Assembly: GCA_902500785.1 (NCBI GenBank)
Contig: CABVRW010000014.1
Coordinates: 1 to 64,000, forward strand
Length of the DNA: 64,000 bases
Direction: 5' to 3'
Source: an uncultured Nitrospira sp.
Lineage (GTDB): Bacteria; Nitrospirota; Nitrospiria; Nitrospirales; Nitrospiraceae
This document shows, piece by piece, positions 26,363-35,193 of the stretch. The position numbers and the translations under genes were made by a program. The notes below the pieces were generated by a model that was given only the letters and a program-made list of their open reading frames with translations, was not told the origin of the DNA and ran no database searches. The number at the start of each line of letters is the position of its first letter. Positions within the stretch are counted from its first letter, which is position 1.

Positions 26363-27814
26363 CTAGTCACCTGCTTCCTCCGCCTCACCCTTGGCGGAGG
26401 AAATTCCATACCGCTTGCATTTATCCCACAAAGCTTTTCTTGATAGTCCCAAGACGGTGGCGGCATTCGTTCGGCTCCCATCGACCTGTTTCAAAACCGC
26501 AGTAATATAATTTCGCTCAAATGCTTCCCGCGCGGTCGCGAGCGTCGCGGGAGCGGCTGCCTGCGGCTGCTCGACCTTCTCCGCCACTCCTTCCGCACAA
26601 AATCCACACCCTGCTTGACGCGCCCCACCGAGATATGGACAGGTGTGAAACCCACAGAGATCCCACGGTTGCAACGCCTCCCCATCCCGCCCCAAGGCGA
26701 CGGCACGCTCTACCATCTGCTCCAGTTCACCGACATTGCCGGGAAACGAATAGTGCAGGAGCAGTTCTCGGCTAGGTTGCGCAAATCCATCGAGAGCTTT
26801 GCCGAGGCTCACCGACCTCGCCTCAAGCACATGCTGGGCGATGACTAGCACATCTTCTCGCCGCTCGCGCAAGGGCGGCACGACGATCTGAAAGGCAGTG
26901 AGATGCTCGGAAAACGCGCTGTGAAACCGTCCCTGGGCCACCACCTCCCTTAAGTTCCGCTGCGTCGCACAGATGAGGCGGACATCGACTTCAACCGTTT
27001 CTCGCCCTCCGACACGCTCGAACCGCCGCTCTTGAAGCACCCGCCACACCTTCGCCTGCACAATGGCAGACAACGCATCGATATCGTCCAGGAGTAATGT
27101 CCCTTTATGCGCGAGTTCGAATCGTCCTCGTCGTTGGCGAAGCGCCCCGGTGAACGCCCCCTTCTCATGACCGAAGAGTTCCGACTCCAAGTTGGTTTCG
27201 GGAAGGTCCGCGCAGCACACCTTGATCAGTGGCTGGTCCCGCCGGGGGCTATTCAGATGAATGGCATGCGCCACCAGCTCCTTGCCCGTCCCACGCTCCC
27301 CGACGATCGACACGGGCGAATCGGTCGTTGCCACCAGCTTGATCTTCTCCAGGAGCGCCCGCATCTGATGGTTGCACCCAAGGATCCCGCCGAAACTGAA
27401 GCGGTCTTCCAGCACCTCTTTCAACTCAAGAGTTTCCCGTCGCAGGCCGAGAATTTTCCCGACGCGTTCAACAATCAGCAGCAACTCATCCATCTGAAAC
27501 GGTTTAGTAATGTAATCGTACGCGCCCAGCTTGATCGCACCAACCGCCGTATCCACTGACCCATGAGCGGTGATCAGAATCACTTCCGTCGTTGGACTTC
27601 GCTCTTTACAGGACTTCAGGATTGTCAGTCCGTCAGCGCCGGGAAGCCGGAGGTCAGTAATCACAATATCAAACTGATGTGTGCCGAGGATTGCCACCCC
27701 TTCTGTACCGGTTGCCGCCGCCATGACCTCGCAGCCGATCCCTTCCAAGGCATCCAGCATGGAAAGTCGCATCAACGGTTCGTCATCGACAATGAGCAGT
27801 TTGAGGCCTTTCAC
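26363..27814 (-). CDS. Sigma-54-dependent response regulator with a cysteine cluster
   Basis: 483 residues of NtrC architecture: receiver (DDEP, phospho-acceptor in ITDLRLPGADG, K in ITKPF), AAA+ domain (Walker A GERGTGKE, sigma-54 loop EKGAFTGA), and a C-terminal Fis-type helix-turn-helix (RTNAATVLGLSRKALWDKCKRYGIS). Two deviations: Walker B is LLLDDI instead of LFLDEI, and four cysteines (C387, C392, C403, C406) lie between AAA+ and HTH, which could bind a metal or cluster. It overlaps the kinase gene by four bases, so the two form a two-component system. Confidence 0.9.
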   Translation of the reverse strand: MKGLKLLIVDDEPLMRLSMLDALEGIGCEVMAAATGTEGVAILGTHQFDIVITDLRLPGADGLTILKSCKERSPTTEVILITAHGSVDTAVGAIKLGAYDYITKPFQMDELLLIVERVGKILGLRRETLELKEVLEDRFSFGGILGCNHQMRALLEKIKLVATTDSPVSIVGERGTGKELVAHAIHLNSPRRDQPLIKVCCADLPETNLESELFGHEKGAFTGALRQRRGRFELAHKGTLLLDDIDALSAIVQAKVWRVLQERRFERVGGRETVEVDVRLICATQRNLREVVAQGRFHSAFSEHLTAFQIVVPPLRERREDVLVIAQHVLEARSVSLGKALDGFAQPSRELLLHYSFPGNVGELEQMVERAVALGRDGEALQPWDLCGFHTCPYLGGARQAGCGFCAEGVAEKVEQPQAAAPATLATAREAFERNYITAVLKQVDGSRTNAATVLGLSRKALWDKCKRYGISSAKGEAEEAGD

Positions 27815-30800
27815 GAAAACCTCCCAATGGCGTGCCGTTCCGTCGCAAGCGGAATAGACACGGTAAAGACGGTCCCTCTGCCGACTTCGCTGTCGACCAC
27901 AATCTTGCCTCCATGCCGCTCCACGATGCCCAGGCTGACGGACAGGCCGAGCCCCGTGCCTTCTCCTTCATTTTTCGTGGTAAAAAATGGGTCAAAAATT
28001 CGCGGCAAGACCGAGGACGAAATCCCACAACCGGAATCCTGAATGCGAATGAGGCAGTGCGCCTCCTCCACTGCGGTGCGAATGGTCAACACTCCACCGG
28101 TCCGCATCGCCTGAATCGCGTTCAACACGAGATTCATCAAAACCTGCTCCATCATGTGCCGATCAATCATAATTTCTGGCATATCCGTGGCTAAGACCGT
28201 CTCCAGCCGCACCTGATGAGGCGCAAACAGATGATCCGTCAGCCGCAATACCTGAGTCACGACCTGATTGATATCGGCCAGCGAGAGCTCGGGATTGTGC
28301 TGCTGTGAAAAATCGAGGAGTTGCCGGACGATCCTTTGTACGCGCCGCAATCCATCCTCCATCGACGCCAGGTATTCCTCCTGTCTGGAGGCCGAGAGGG
28401 TTCCCTTGCGCATGTTGTAGAGACAATTGAGAATACCGCCCAGCGGGTTGTTGATCTCGTGCGCGACCCCCGCAGCCAGTTTCCCTACCGACGCCAGCTT
28501 TTCGGCGTTTCTGATTTGTTGCTCCAATTTCTTCGTGTCGGTCATGTCGCGAGCGATTCCGAGCACGCCCAGGATCTCCCCCTCCACGCCGTGGAGAGGC
28601 GAGACGCTGACCATCACGGAGCGGGGCTCCCCAGATTTCGTCAACACTTCGACTTCATAGACCTGTTTCATACCGATATCCAGCGTCGATTTGAGTCGTC
28701 GACCGCGATGCCGCTTGGACAACAAGGCCAAATAGGGGCGCCCTAACAAATCCTCCTTCGCATACCCCCAGGCCACAATCTTGCTGTTGACATAGGTAAA
28801 GCACTGCTCGCTATCGAGGGTGTAAATGACGTCATTGGCATTTTCCAGCAGGTTTTCGAGATATTGCTTGGTCTCCTCGATCTCACGTGTCCGCTCAGAG
28901 ACTTTCGCTTCCAGCTCCTGCTGATAAATATGCATCTGCCGTTCAAGGCGTTTCCGATCGGTAATATCGCGGAGTTGGACCATGACCCAGGTATGGTCGC
29001 TGCCCCGTACCAAAATCAGATCCATCTCCACCGGCGTGTCCTTGCCGGTGGCATCGCGCACAGTGATCTCTTGGGTCGGGACCTGACGTTCGCCGGCGCG
29101 AATCTTTGCCAGCAACGACCGCATCTCGTCATGGTGGACCGGCAGCACTACATTGAGGATGCTGCTTCCCACCACCTGCTGCTCGGAATACCCCAGCGCC
29201 TGTTCCTCACGTTTGTTGACCGCGACGATCACGCCGTCCTCACCCACCATGAAGACGGAATCTGCCACCAAGTCGAACAGGGCCTTATAGCGCTCTTGTG
29301 ATGCCACCAGCTGCTGCGTGCGCTCGTTGACCGCTTGTTCGAGCCGAGTCGTGTACCGATGGATTTGCTCTTCCAGCAGACGCCGTTCCGTCACATCACG
29401 AACAAATGCGCGGGAATGGACCAGGCCGCCGCCGCTCTCAAACAACGCCGTCGCATGAATTTCCACATCGATTGGATGGCCGTCTCCCGCGACAAACACC
29501 GTCTCGATGGTACTGCGCCCCTGCGAAACCAACCGCTCCAGATAGGCCAGCACCTCCGCTTCGCGTCCTTTTGGAACGAGGTCCCACAGGCGCATCTGGA
29601 GCATCTCTTCCAGAGAATAGCCGAGCTTGTCCAAACCGGTCTGATTGACATGCACGAACTGACCGGCCTTGTTCAACTGATAGATCATTTCCGGGGAATG
29701 CTCGATGAGATCGCGATATCGAGCCTCCAGCCGTCGAACCTCTTCCATCCGCTGTTCAATCTGTTCGAACGAGACACGCAGGTTAGACGCCATTTTGTTG
29801 AAGGCTTCCGCCAGCTGCTCGATTTCATCGCCGGTCTTGAGGTCCAACTGCTGATCCAAGCGTCCGCTTCCGATTCTCTGCACCCCTTCGTGCAACAGTC
29901 CGATCGGACGGGCGATGCGTCGCGCGACGGTCAACCCCGTGAGCAGGAGCACGCCAAACACACCCAGGCCATACACCGTCACTTGCACCACGAGCCTCGA
30001 AAGCGGCGCATAGGACTCAGCCGGGTCCTGCCGCACAAATGTCACCCAGCGCTTCCCGCCTAAACTGTTCGGCGCCAATTCATTCCCGAGCCGAACGGGC
30101 GCAAATCCCACAATCGAGTTCTGTCCATCATGCGAATCATTCGCCACCGTACTCCAACCGGCAGGGCTCTCGCTGATGGCACTCACCAGCTCAGGCGTCA
30201 CCGCATGCTCTTCCGGCGCCAGAACCGGACAGATCAACGGGACACCGTCCGAATTGAACAACATGGCATGCCCCGTCTGCCCCATCGTGGCTTCCGAGAC
30301 GGAATGGAAGAGGGTATCCCGCCGTAAGAGGACCGTGACCGTACCGATCGTCACATGCTCTTCATCGTCGACAATCGGAGCCGACACATTGACCACGTGG
30401 GTGCCGAACGCAGGATCGAAGAAGATATCACTGACAAAGACCTTTCCCATTCCACGTTTCATGACCGATTGCCACCAGGTGGCCTTCCCATGGTAATACT
30501 CGACCTGCGGTATGGAACTCACCACAAGGGCGCCGCGGTTGTCCGTCACAAAAATCCCCACATAGTCGGCCTTGCGGATGTCGTGCCACCGAATCAGATA
30601 ATTGGTCACGATCCGGTTGATGAACAGCGGGAATTCGCTCTGCTTGTCCCGCTGACGCCACCGCTGTTGCCAGGCCTTGATCATAGATTGGACGGTTTTT
30701 TCGTCCTTGTTCAAGTAGGTACGATTGGATTCGGACACGGAGGTGCGAAGGAAGGGCGTGGCGGCAAGCTGTTGCGCCTCATTGATGCCACGCGTCACCT

Positions 30801-30987
30801 GCATTTCGATTCGCCGGGCGGCTTCGACTGCCACTTCTTTAAAATTGGCACCGATCGTTTCTCGGAGTGCCCGGCGCTCTTCGATATAGGTGAGGACGAG
30901 TGAGAGGCACAACGGCAGGAGACCGACCATCACAATAGCCGTGATGATCTTCCGCTGGAGACTGTGAGACCGGCTCCAGAACAGCAT
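27811..30987 (-). CDS. Large PAS-domain sensor histidine kinase
   Basis: 1,058 residues. N-terminal membrane helix (about 13-33), an extracytoplasmic sensor of about 300 residues (dCache-like: YVGIFVTDNRGALVVSS, VNVSAPIVDDEEHVTIGTVTV), a second helix (about 335-355), HAMP (RRIARPIGLLHEGVQRIGSG), three PAS domains (begin near RYRDLIEHSPEMIYQL, RYKALFDLVADSVFMV, YLENLLENANDVIYTL), then HisKA with H843 in AHEINNPLGG and an ATPase domain (GCGISSSVLPRIFDPFFTTK, GTGLGLSVS). It should phosphorylate the overlapping sigma-54 regulator. The signal sensed is unknown. Confidence 0.93.
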   Translation of the reverse strand: MLFWSRSHSLQRKIITAIVMVGLLPLCLSLVLTYIEERRALRETIGANFKEVAVEAARRIEMQVTRGINEAQQLAATPFLRTSVSESNRTYLNKDEKTVQSMIKAWQQRWRQRDKQSEFPLFINRIVTNYLIRWHDIRKADYVGIFVTDNRGALVVSSIPQVEYYHGKATWWQSVMKRGMGKVFVSDIFFDPAFGTHVVNVSAPIVDDEEHVTIGTVTVLLRRDTLFHSVSEATMGQTGHAMLFNSDGVPLICPVLAPEEHAVTPELVSAISESPAGWSTVANDSHDGQNSIVGFAPVRLGNELAPNSLGGKRWVTFVRQDPAESYAPLSRLVVQVTVYGLGVFGVLLLTGLTVARRIARPIGLLHEGVQRIGSGRLDQQLDLKTGDEIEQLAEAFNKMASNLRVSFEQIEQRMEEVRRLEARYRDLIEHSPEMIYQLNKAGQFVHVNQTGLDKLGYSLEEMLQMRLWDLVPKGREAEVLAYLERLVSQGRSTIETVFVAGDGHPIDVEIHATALFESGGGLVHSRAFVRDVTERRLLEEQIHRYTTRLEQAVNERTQQLVASQERYKALFDLVADSVFMVGEDGVIVAVNKREEQALGYSEQQVVGSSILNVVLPVHHDEMRSLLAKIRAGERQVPTQEITVRDATGKDTPVEMDLILVRGSDHTWVMVQLRDITDRKRLERQMHIYQQELEAKVSERTREIEETKQYLENLLENANDVIYTLDSEQCFTYVNSKIVAWGYAKEDLLGRPYLALLSKRHRGRRLKSTLDIGMKQVYEVEVLTKSGEPRSVMVSVSPLHGVEGEILGVLGIARDMTDTKKLEQQIRNAEKLASVGKLAAGVAHEINNPLGGILNCLYNMRKGTLSASRQEEYLASMEDGLRRVQRIVRQLLDFSQQHNPELSLADINQVVTQVLRLTDHLFAPHQVRLETVLATDMPEIMIDRHMMEQVLMNLVLNAIQAMRTGGVLTIRTAVEEAHCLIRIQDSGCGISSSVLPRIFDPFFTTKNEGEGTGLGLSVSLGIVERHGGKIVVDSEVGRGTVFTVSIPLATERHAIGRFS

Positions 30988-31062
30988 GGGTGCGGCTTAC
31001 CCCGACAAACGGCCCTCTTACGATAATAGACAGGCCTCAGCCCAGGCTCGGACGACCCGAGC

Positions 31063-31980
31063 TTAGCGACGCTTCATGAGCCCCCCGGCACTGCCGGGCC
31101 ACAGCAGCAACAACGGGCTCGCCACGAAGACCGATGAATAGGTTCCGAACATGACGCCCCCGAGCAACGCCAGGGAGAAATCATGCAACACTTCGGCACC
31201 CGCGAGTACCAGCGGAATGAGCACGATAACGACCGTCAAGCTCGTCACAATCGTGCGACTTAGGACCTGATTGATGGCCATGTTGATGATCGTTTCTTCA
31301 TTCTCCCGCCGGCGCGTTCGCAGATTCTCACGGATACGATCGAATACGACCACCGTGTCCGTCAACGAATACCCCGCCAGGGTCAGCAACGCGGTGACCA
31401 CCAGCAATGTGATCTCTTTATCCAAGAGATAGAACACACCCAATACGGCCAGCACATCGTGGAACGTCGCCAAGGCGGCCGCCACACCAAAACGCAATTC
31501 GAATCGAACCGCAATATAGATGACGATCCCGACAAACGAAATCAGGACCGCGATCATGGCATCTTCCTGGAGCTTCTTCCCGATCGTCGGGCCGATTTCC
31601 ATACTGGAATCTACCACGAACTTATTGGCAGGGAACTCTTTACTGAACACCGCTACGACCCGTTCGGCGACCTTCTCTTCGATCGTCGTCGAGTCTTTCA
31701 CGCGAATGAGCAACTTGTTGTCTTGCGTAAACTCCTGCAATTCAGCCGAGCCCAGGCCATTGGTTTCCAGGGCGCGTCTCGCCTCGTCGATCCTGATCGA
31801 TTGCTCAAACTTCAGCTGCACGGCCGTCCCGCCGGCAAAATCGATTCCCAGATTCGCCGCGCCGCGCGCGATTTGGAGCACCGCGACGAGACCCAAAAAG
31901 GCGAGGATGCCGGAGAGCGCAAACGCGATGGACCGCTTCCCCATGAAATCGATATTCGTCTTCCCCAAAATCTCGAACAT
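31063..31980 (-). CDS. secF: Protein translocase subunit SecF
   Basis: 305 residues with six membrane helices and the SecF signatures LGIDFAGGTAVQLKF and GYSLTDTVVVFDRIREN. SecF works with SecD and YajC to pull exported proteins through SecYEG using the proton gradient. It follows secD by 12 bases in the usual order yajC-secD-secF. Confidence 0.95.
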   Translation of the reverse strand: MFEILGKTNIDFMGKRSIAFALSGILAFLGLVAVLQIARGAANLGIDFAGGTAVQLKFEQSIRIDEARRALETNGLGSAELQEFTQDNKLLIRVKDSTTIEEKVAERVVAVFSKEFPANKFVVDSSMEIGPTIGKKLQEDAMIAVLISFVGIVIYIAVRFELRFGVAAALATFHDVLAVLGVFYLLDKEITLLVVTALLTLAGYSLTDTVVVFDRIRENLRTRRRENEETIINMAINQVLSRTIVTSLTVVIVLIPLVLAGAEVLHDFSLALLGGVMFGTYSSVFVASPLLLLWPGSAGGLMKRR

Positions 31981-31992
31981 GCCGGCTCCTTC

Positions 31993-33642
31993 CTAGATAC
32001 TGAGCTGCTCAATTTTTCTGCGCTGATTGAACAGGTCGAACACTACTTTGGTCCCCACCAGCGCCGTAAAGAGGTTGATCGTGATGCCGAGACATAACGT
32101 CACGGCAAAACCTTTGATCGGTCCGGTGCCGAACAAGAACAAGGCGAACCCGGTGATCAATGTCGTCACGTGCGAGTCCACAATGGTCAGCAAAGCCTTG
32201 TCGTATCCCGCATCGATCGCAAGCCGAACCGCCTTCCCCTGCCGCAGCTCTTCACGGATGCGTTCGAAAATCAAGACGTTCGAGTCCACACCCATGCCGA
32301 TCGTCAGGATAATGCCGGCAATGCCGGGCAAGGTCAGCGTGGCGTTCAACGCCGCGAGGGCGCCGATGAGGCACAGCAGATTCAGCAACAGCGCAAGATC
32401 TGCGATCACGCCGGACAGGCGATAATACATGGCCATGAATACGATCACGAGAAGACCCGCAAAGAGGGTGGCCTTCACCCCCTTTTCAATCGAATCCTGC
32501 CCGAGGGACGGACCGACGGTCAGATCCTGAATGATCTTGAGTGGCGCGGGCAACGCCCCGGCTCTCAGTACAATCGACAGATTGTTCGCCTCCTCCATCG
32601 AAAACGTTCCCGTGATCTGGGCCCGCCCGCCGCTGATGCGCTCTTGAATGACCGGCGCCGAGTAAATCGTATTGTCGAGCACGATCGCCATGCGCTTTTT
32701 GACGTTCTCTCCCGTAATCCGATCGAACTCCCGCGCGCCTTTCGCATCGAACGTCACGGACACATAGGGTTCATTAAATTGGCCGATGGAGACCCGCGCA
32801 TCGCTCAACACGTCGCCGGCCAGCATCACCCGCTTCTTGACCAGATATGGCGCGAGCCATTCCTGCCCACTGTCCTTTTCGACGATGCGCTCGAACAGGA
32901 TCTGGTCGCCTTCCGGCACCTTCCCTTCGATTTGCTTCAGGAACGCCTCATCGCGCTCCTTTCCCTTCTGCACTCGATTCGGGAGATCCAACTTGAGTTG
33001 ATTCTCATCATCCAACAATTTGAACTCGAGCAACGCCGTTTGCTTGATGAGATCCTTTGCCAACTTGGCATCTTTGATCCCTGGCAATTGCACCACCACT
33101 TGCTTCAACCCCTGTCGTTGAATCAGCGGCTCTGCCACACCGAACTGGTCGATTCGATTCCGAATCGTTTCCAACGCTTGGTTGATGGCGGAATCCTTGA
33201 TCCGTTTGATCTCCGGTTCCCGCAACTCCCAGACCACCTGGTTCGCTGACTCGGCCGATTCCACTTCAATATAGGTCGGAAAATCGTCCAGCACCTTCTG
33301 GACTTGCGTCTTCAGCTCGGCATTTTGAAACCCGATGGTGATCTGCGACGCTCCGGTACGTTTGACCGATTCGGCGGGTATTTTCTTTTCAACCAATAGG
33401 TCCTGAAGCGCCGCGGTCGTCCGTTCCACGGCGATCTCCACCGCGCGCTCTTCCTCCACCTCTAACACCAGGTGAATACCGCCCTGCAAATCCAGACCCA
33501 GGGTAATGCCCTTATCCGGCAGGACCTCGCGAACCCACCTCGGCAGTTCCTTGTACAAGGGTTGATAGGAAGGCAAGAAAAAGATGATCGAGGCGATCAC
33601 CATCGTCACTAAGGCCAACAACCGTCCGCCGACTTTCTTCAT
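31993..33642 (-). CDS. secD: Protein translocase subunit SecD
   Basis: 549 residues. LGLDLQGGIHLVLEV near the start and the C-terminal helices with GMGVDSNVLIFERIREEL are SecD hallmarks; the periplasmic P1 region lies between. The start is set at ATG 33642 (MKKVGGRLLALV); an upstream TTG at 33681 overlaps the yajC stop and would add 13 residues not expected from the family. Confidence 0.95.
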   Translation of the reverse strand: MKKVGGRLLALVTMVIASIIFFLPSYQPLYKELPRWVREVLPDKGITLGLDLQGGIHLVLEVEEERAVEIAVERTTAALQDLLVEKKIPAESVKRTGASQITIGFQNAELKTQVQKVLDDFPTYIEVESAESANQVVWELREPEIKRIKDSAINQALETIRNRIDQFGVAEPLIQRQGLKQVVVQLPGIKDAKLAKDLIKQTALLEFKLLDDENQLKLDLPNRVQKGKERDEAFLKQIEGKVPEGDQILFERIVEKDSGQEWLAPYLVKKRVMLAGDVLSDARVSIGQFNEPYVSVTFDAKGAREFDRITGENVKKRMAIVLDNTIYSAPVIQERISGGRAQITGTFSMEEANNLSIVLRAGALPAPLKIIQDLTVGPSLGQDSIEKGVKATLFAGLLVIVFMAMYYRLSGVIADLALLLNLLCLIGALAALNATLTLPGIAGIILTIGMGVDSNVLIFERIREELRQGKAVRLAIDAGYDKALLTIVDSHVTTLITGFALFLFGTGPIKGFAVTLCLGITINLFTALVGTKVVFDLFNQRRKIEQLSI

Positions 33643-33677
33643 ACGTGCGCCAATCCTTCCCGTCTCCGTCGCGTGCG

Positions 33678-33998
33678 TCAATCTTCTTCGTCACCGCGCA
33701 GCCGAGCAATGTGCTCTTTTTGGATTTTGATTTTGGTGTTGTCAGCGATTTGGAGCGTGACCGTGTCTTTGCCCATATTGGTGATGGTCCCCCAGATTCC
33801 GGAGGCGGTCACCACCTTGTCGCCTTTTTTGAGTGCTGCCAGCATCGTATCCGCCTGTTTCTTGCGTTTCTGTTGCGGCAGAATCAGCATGAAATAAAAA
33901 ATGACGAAAATCAGGACGAACGGAACCAGCGATAGGAGGCCACCCCCTGGCCCTGCGCTGCCCGACGTTCCCTGCGCCCATGCCACCGAATCCCACAT
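33678..33998 (-). CDS. yajC: Preprotein translocase subunit YajC
   Basis: 106 residues: short N-terminal stretch, one helix (VPFVLIFVIFYFMLILPQQKR), and the conserved LKKGDKVVTASGIWGTI segment. YajC associates with SecD-SecF. It sits directly upstream of secD and downstream of tgt, a common bacterial order. Confidence 0.94.
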   Translation of the reverse strand: MWDSVAWAQGTSGSAGPGGGLLSLVPFVLIFVIFYFMLILPQQKRKKQADTMLAALKKGDKVVTASGIWGTITNMGKDTVTLQIADNTKIKIQKEHIARLRGDEED

Positions 33999-34022
33999 AT
34001 TGTCCCCCGCCTGCGTCCGCCG

Positions 34023-35180
34023 TTAGGACACGTTCGTATTGTGAATATCCGATCGACCATTCCCCGCCGGCCGATCAACGACATACGTCCGATGAAACTC
34101 GCGGCGAAACTCCTGAAAGGTTCCGTCTCGCACAGCGTTCCGGATCTCTTCCATCAACTTCGCAAAAAACCACAAATTGTGAATCGTATTGAGACGGGCA
34201 CCCAACATTTCCTTCACACCGAAAAGGTGGTGCAGGTAGGCCCGCGTGTACCGAGTGCACACCGGGCACCGGCAAGCGGGATCGATAGGTTGCTCATCCT
34301 GCGCATAGCGGGCCTGTTTGATCACCACGCGCCCGAAGGAGGTAAACAACCAACCCGTGCGCCCATGACGCGAGGGGACGACGCAATCGAACATATCGAT
34401 TCCTCGCGCCACCCCTTCGACCAGATCCTCTGGCATCCCCACGCCCATCAAATACCGAGGCTTGGCGGACGGCAACTCCGGTACCGTGACATCCAACATG
34501 CCATACATGTCGGCCTTGTCCTCACCCACCGACAACCCGCCGACGGCATACCCGTCAAATCCGACTGAGACCAGGTCGCGCGCCGACTCCACCCGTAATT
34601 CGACATCCAGTCCACCCTGGACGATACCGAACAGCGACTGATCCGTCCGTCGTTTGGCGGTGACACATCGCCGCGCCCACAGCGAAGTCCGCGTGGCAGC
34701 ATCACGAACCTGGTCGAGAGACGAGGGCAGTGCCACCACATGATCAAACGCCATGATGATGTCCGCGCCCAGGGCCTCCTGAATTTCAATGGACACTTCC
34801 GGACTGATAAACCGCGAGGATCCATCGATATGGGATTGAAACATGACCCCTTCATCCGACACCTTGCAAAACTTCGCCAAACTGAAGACCTGAAAACCAC
34901 CACTATCGGTGAGAATAGCCCCGGGCCACGCCGTGAATCCATGCACCCCACCCAACGCTTCCACCACTTTGTGCCCAGGACGAAGATACAAGTGGTAGGC
35001 GTTATTCAAGATGAGGCCATACCCCATCTTGAGCAATTCCTCCCCATCCACGCTGCGCACATTGCCCAGCGATCCAACCGGCATGAACGCCGGTGTGGCA
35101 ATCTCGCTGCGGCCAGTGGTCAAAACACCGACGCGCGCGCGCCCGCCGGATTCTTCATGGGTGATGCGGAAGGTCAACAT
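34023..35180 (-). CDS. tgt: tRNA-guanine transglycosylase (queuine tRNA-ribosyltransferase)
   Basis: 385 residues. Catalytic and binding landmarks are present: TDSGGFQVFSL, the first Asp in AFDHVVALPS, GYAVGGLSVGE, RYLMGVGMPEDLVEGVARGIDMFDCV and the zinc site CRCPVCTRYTRAYLHHLF. It exchanges guanine 34 for preQ1 in tRNAs decoding NAY codons. Located between yajC and argS. Confidence 0.95.
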   Translation of the reverse strand: MLTFRITHEESGGRARVGVLTTGRSEIATPAFMPVGSLGNVRSVDGEELLKMGYGLILNNAYHLYLRPGHKVVEALGGVHGFTAWPGAILTDSGGFQVFSLAKFCKVSDEGVMFQSHIDGSSRFISPEVSIEIQEALGADIIMAFDHVVALPSSLDQVRDAATRTSLWARRCVTAKRRTDQSLFGIVQGGLDVELRVESARDLVSVGFDGYAVGGLSVGEDKADMYGMLDVTVPELPSAKPRYLMGVGMPEDLVEGVARGIDMFDCVVPSRHGRTGWLFTSFGRVVIKQARYAQDEQPIDPACRCPVCTRYTRAYLHHLFGVKEMLGARLNTIHNLWFFAKLMEEIRNAVRDGTFQEFRREFHRTYVVDRPAGNGRSDIHNTNVS

Positions 35181-35193
35181 GGGATCGGCAGTC

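Noticed and set aside
31021-31062. Terminator after secF
   Set aside because: Only a 6-bp GC stem without a T-run; too weak to call.
32170-33249. 359-codon plus-strand open frame
   Set aside because: Antisense of secD, which is certain; no protein character.
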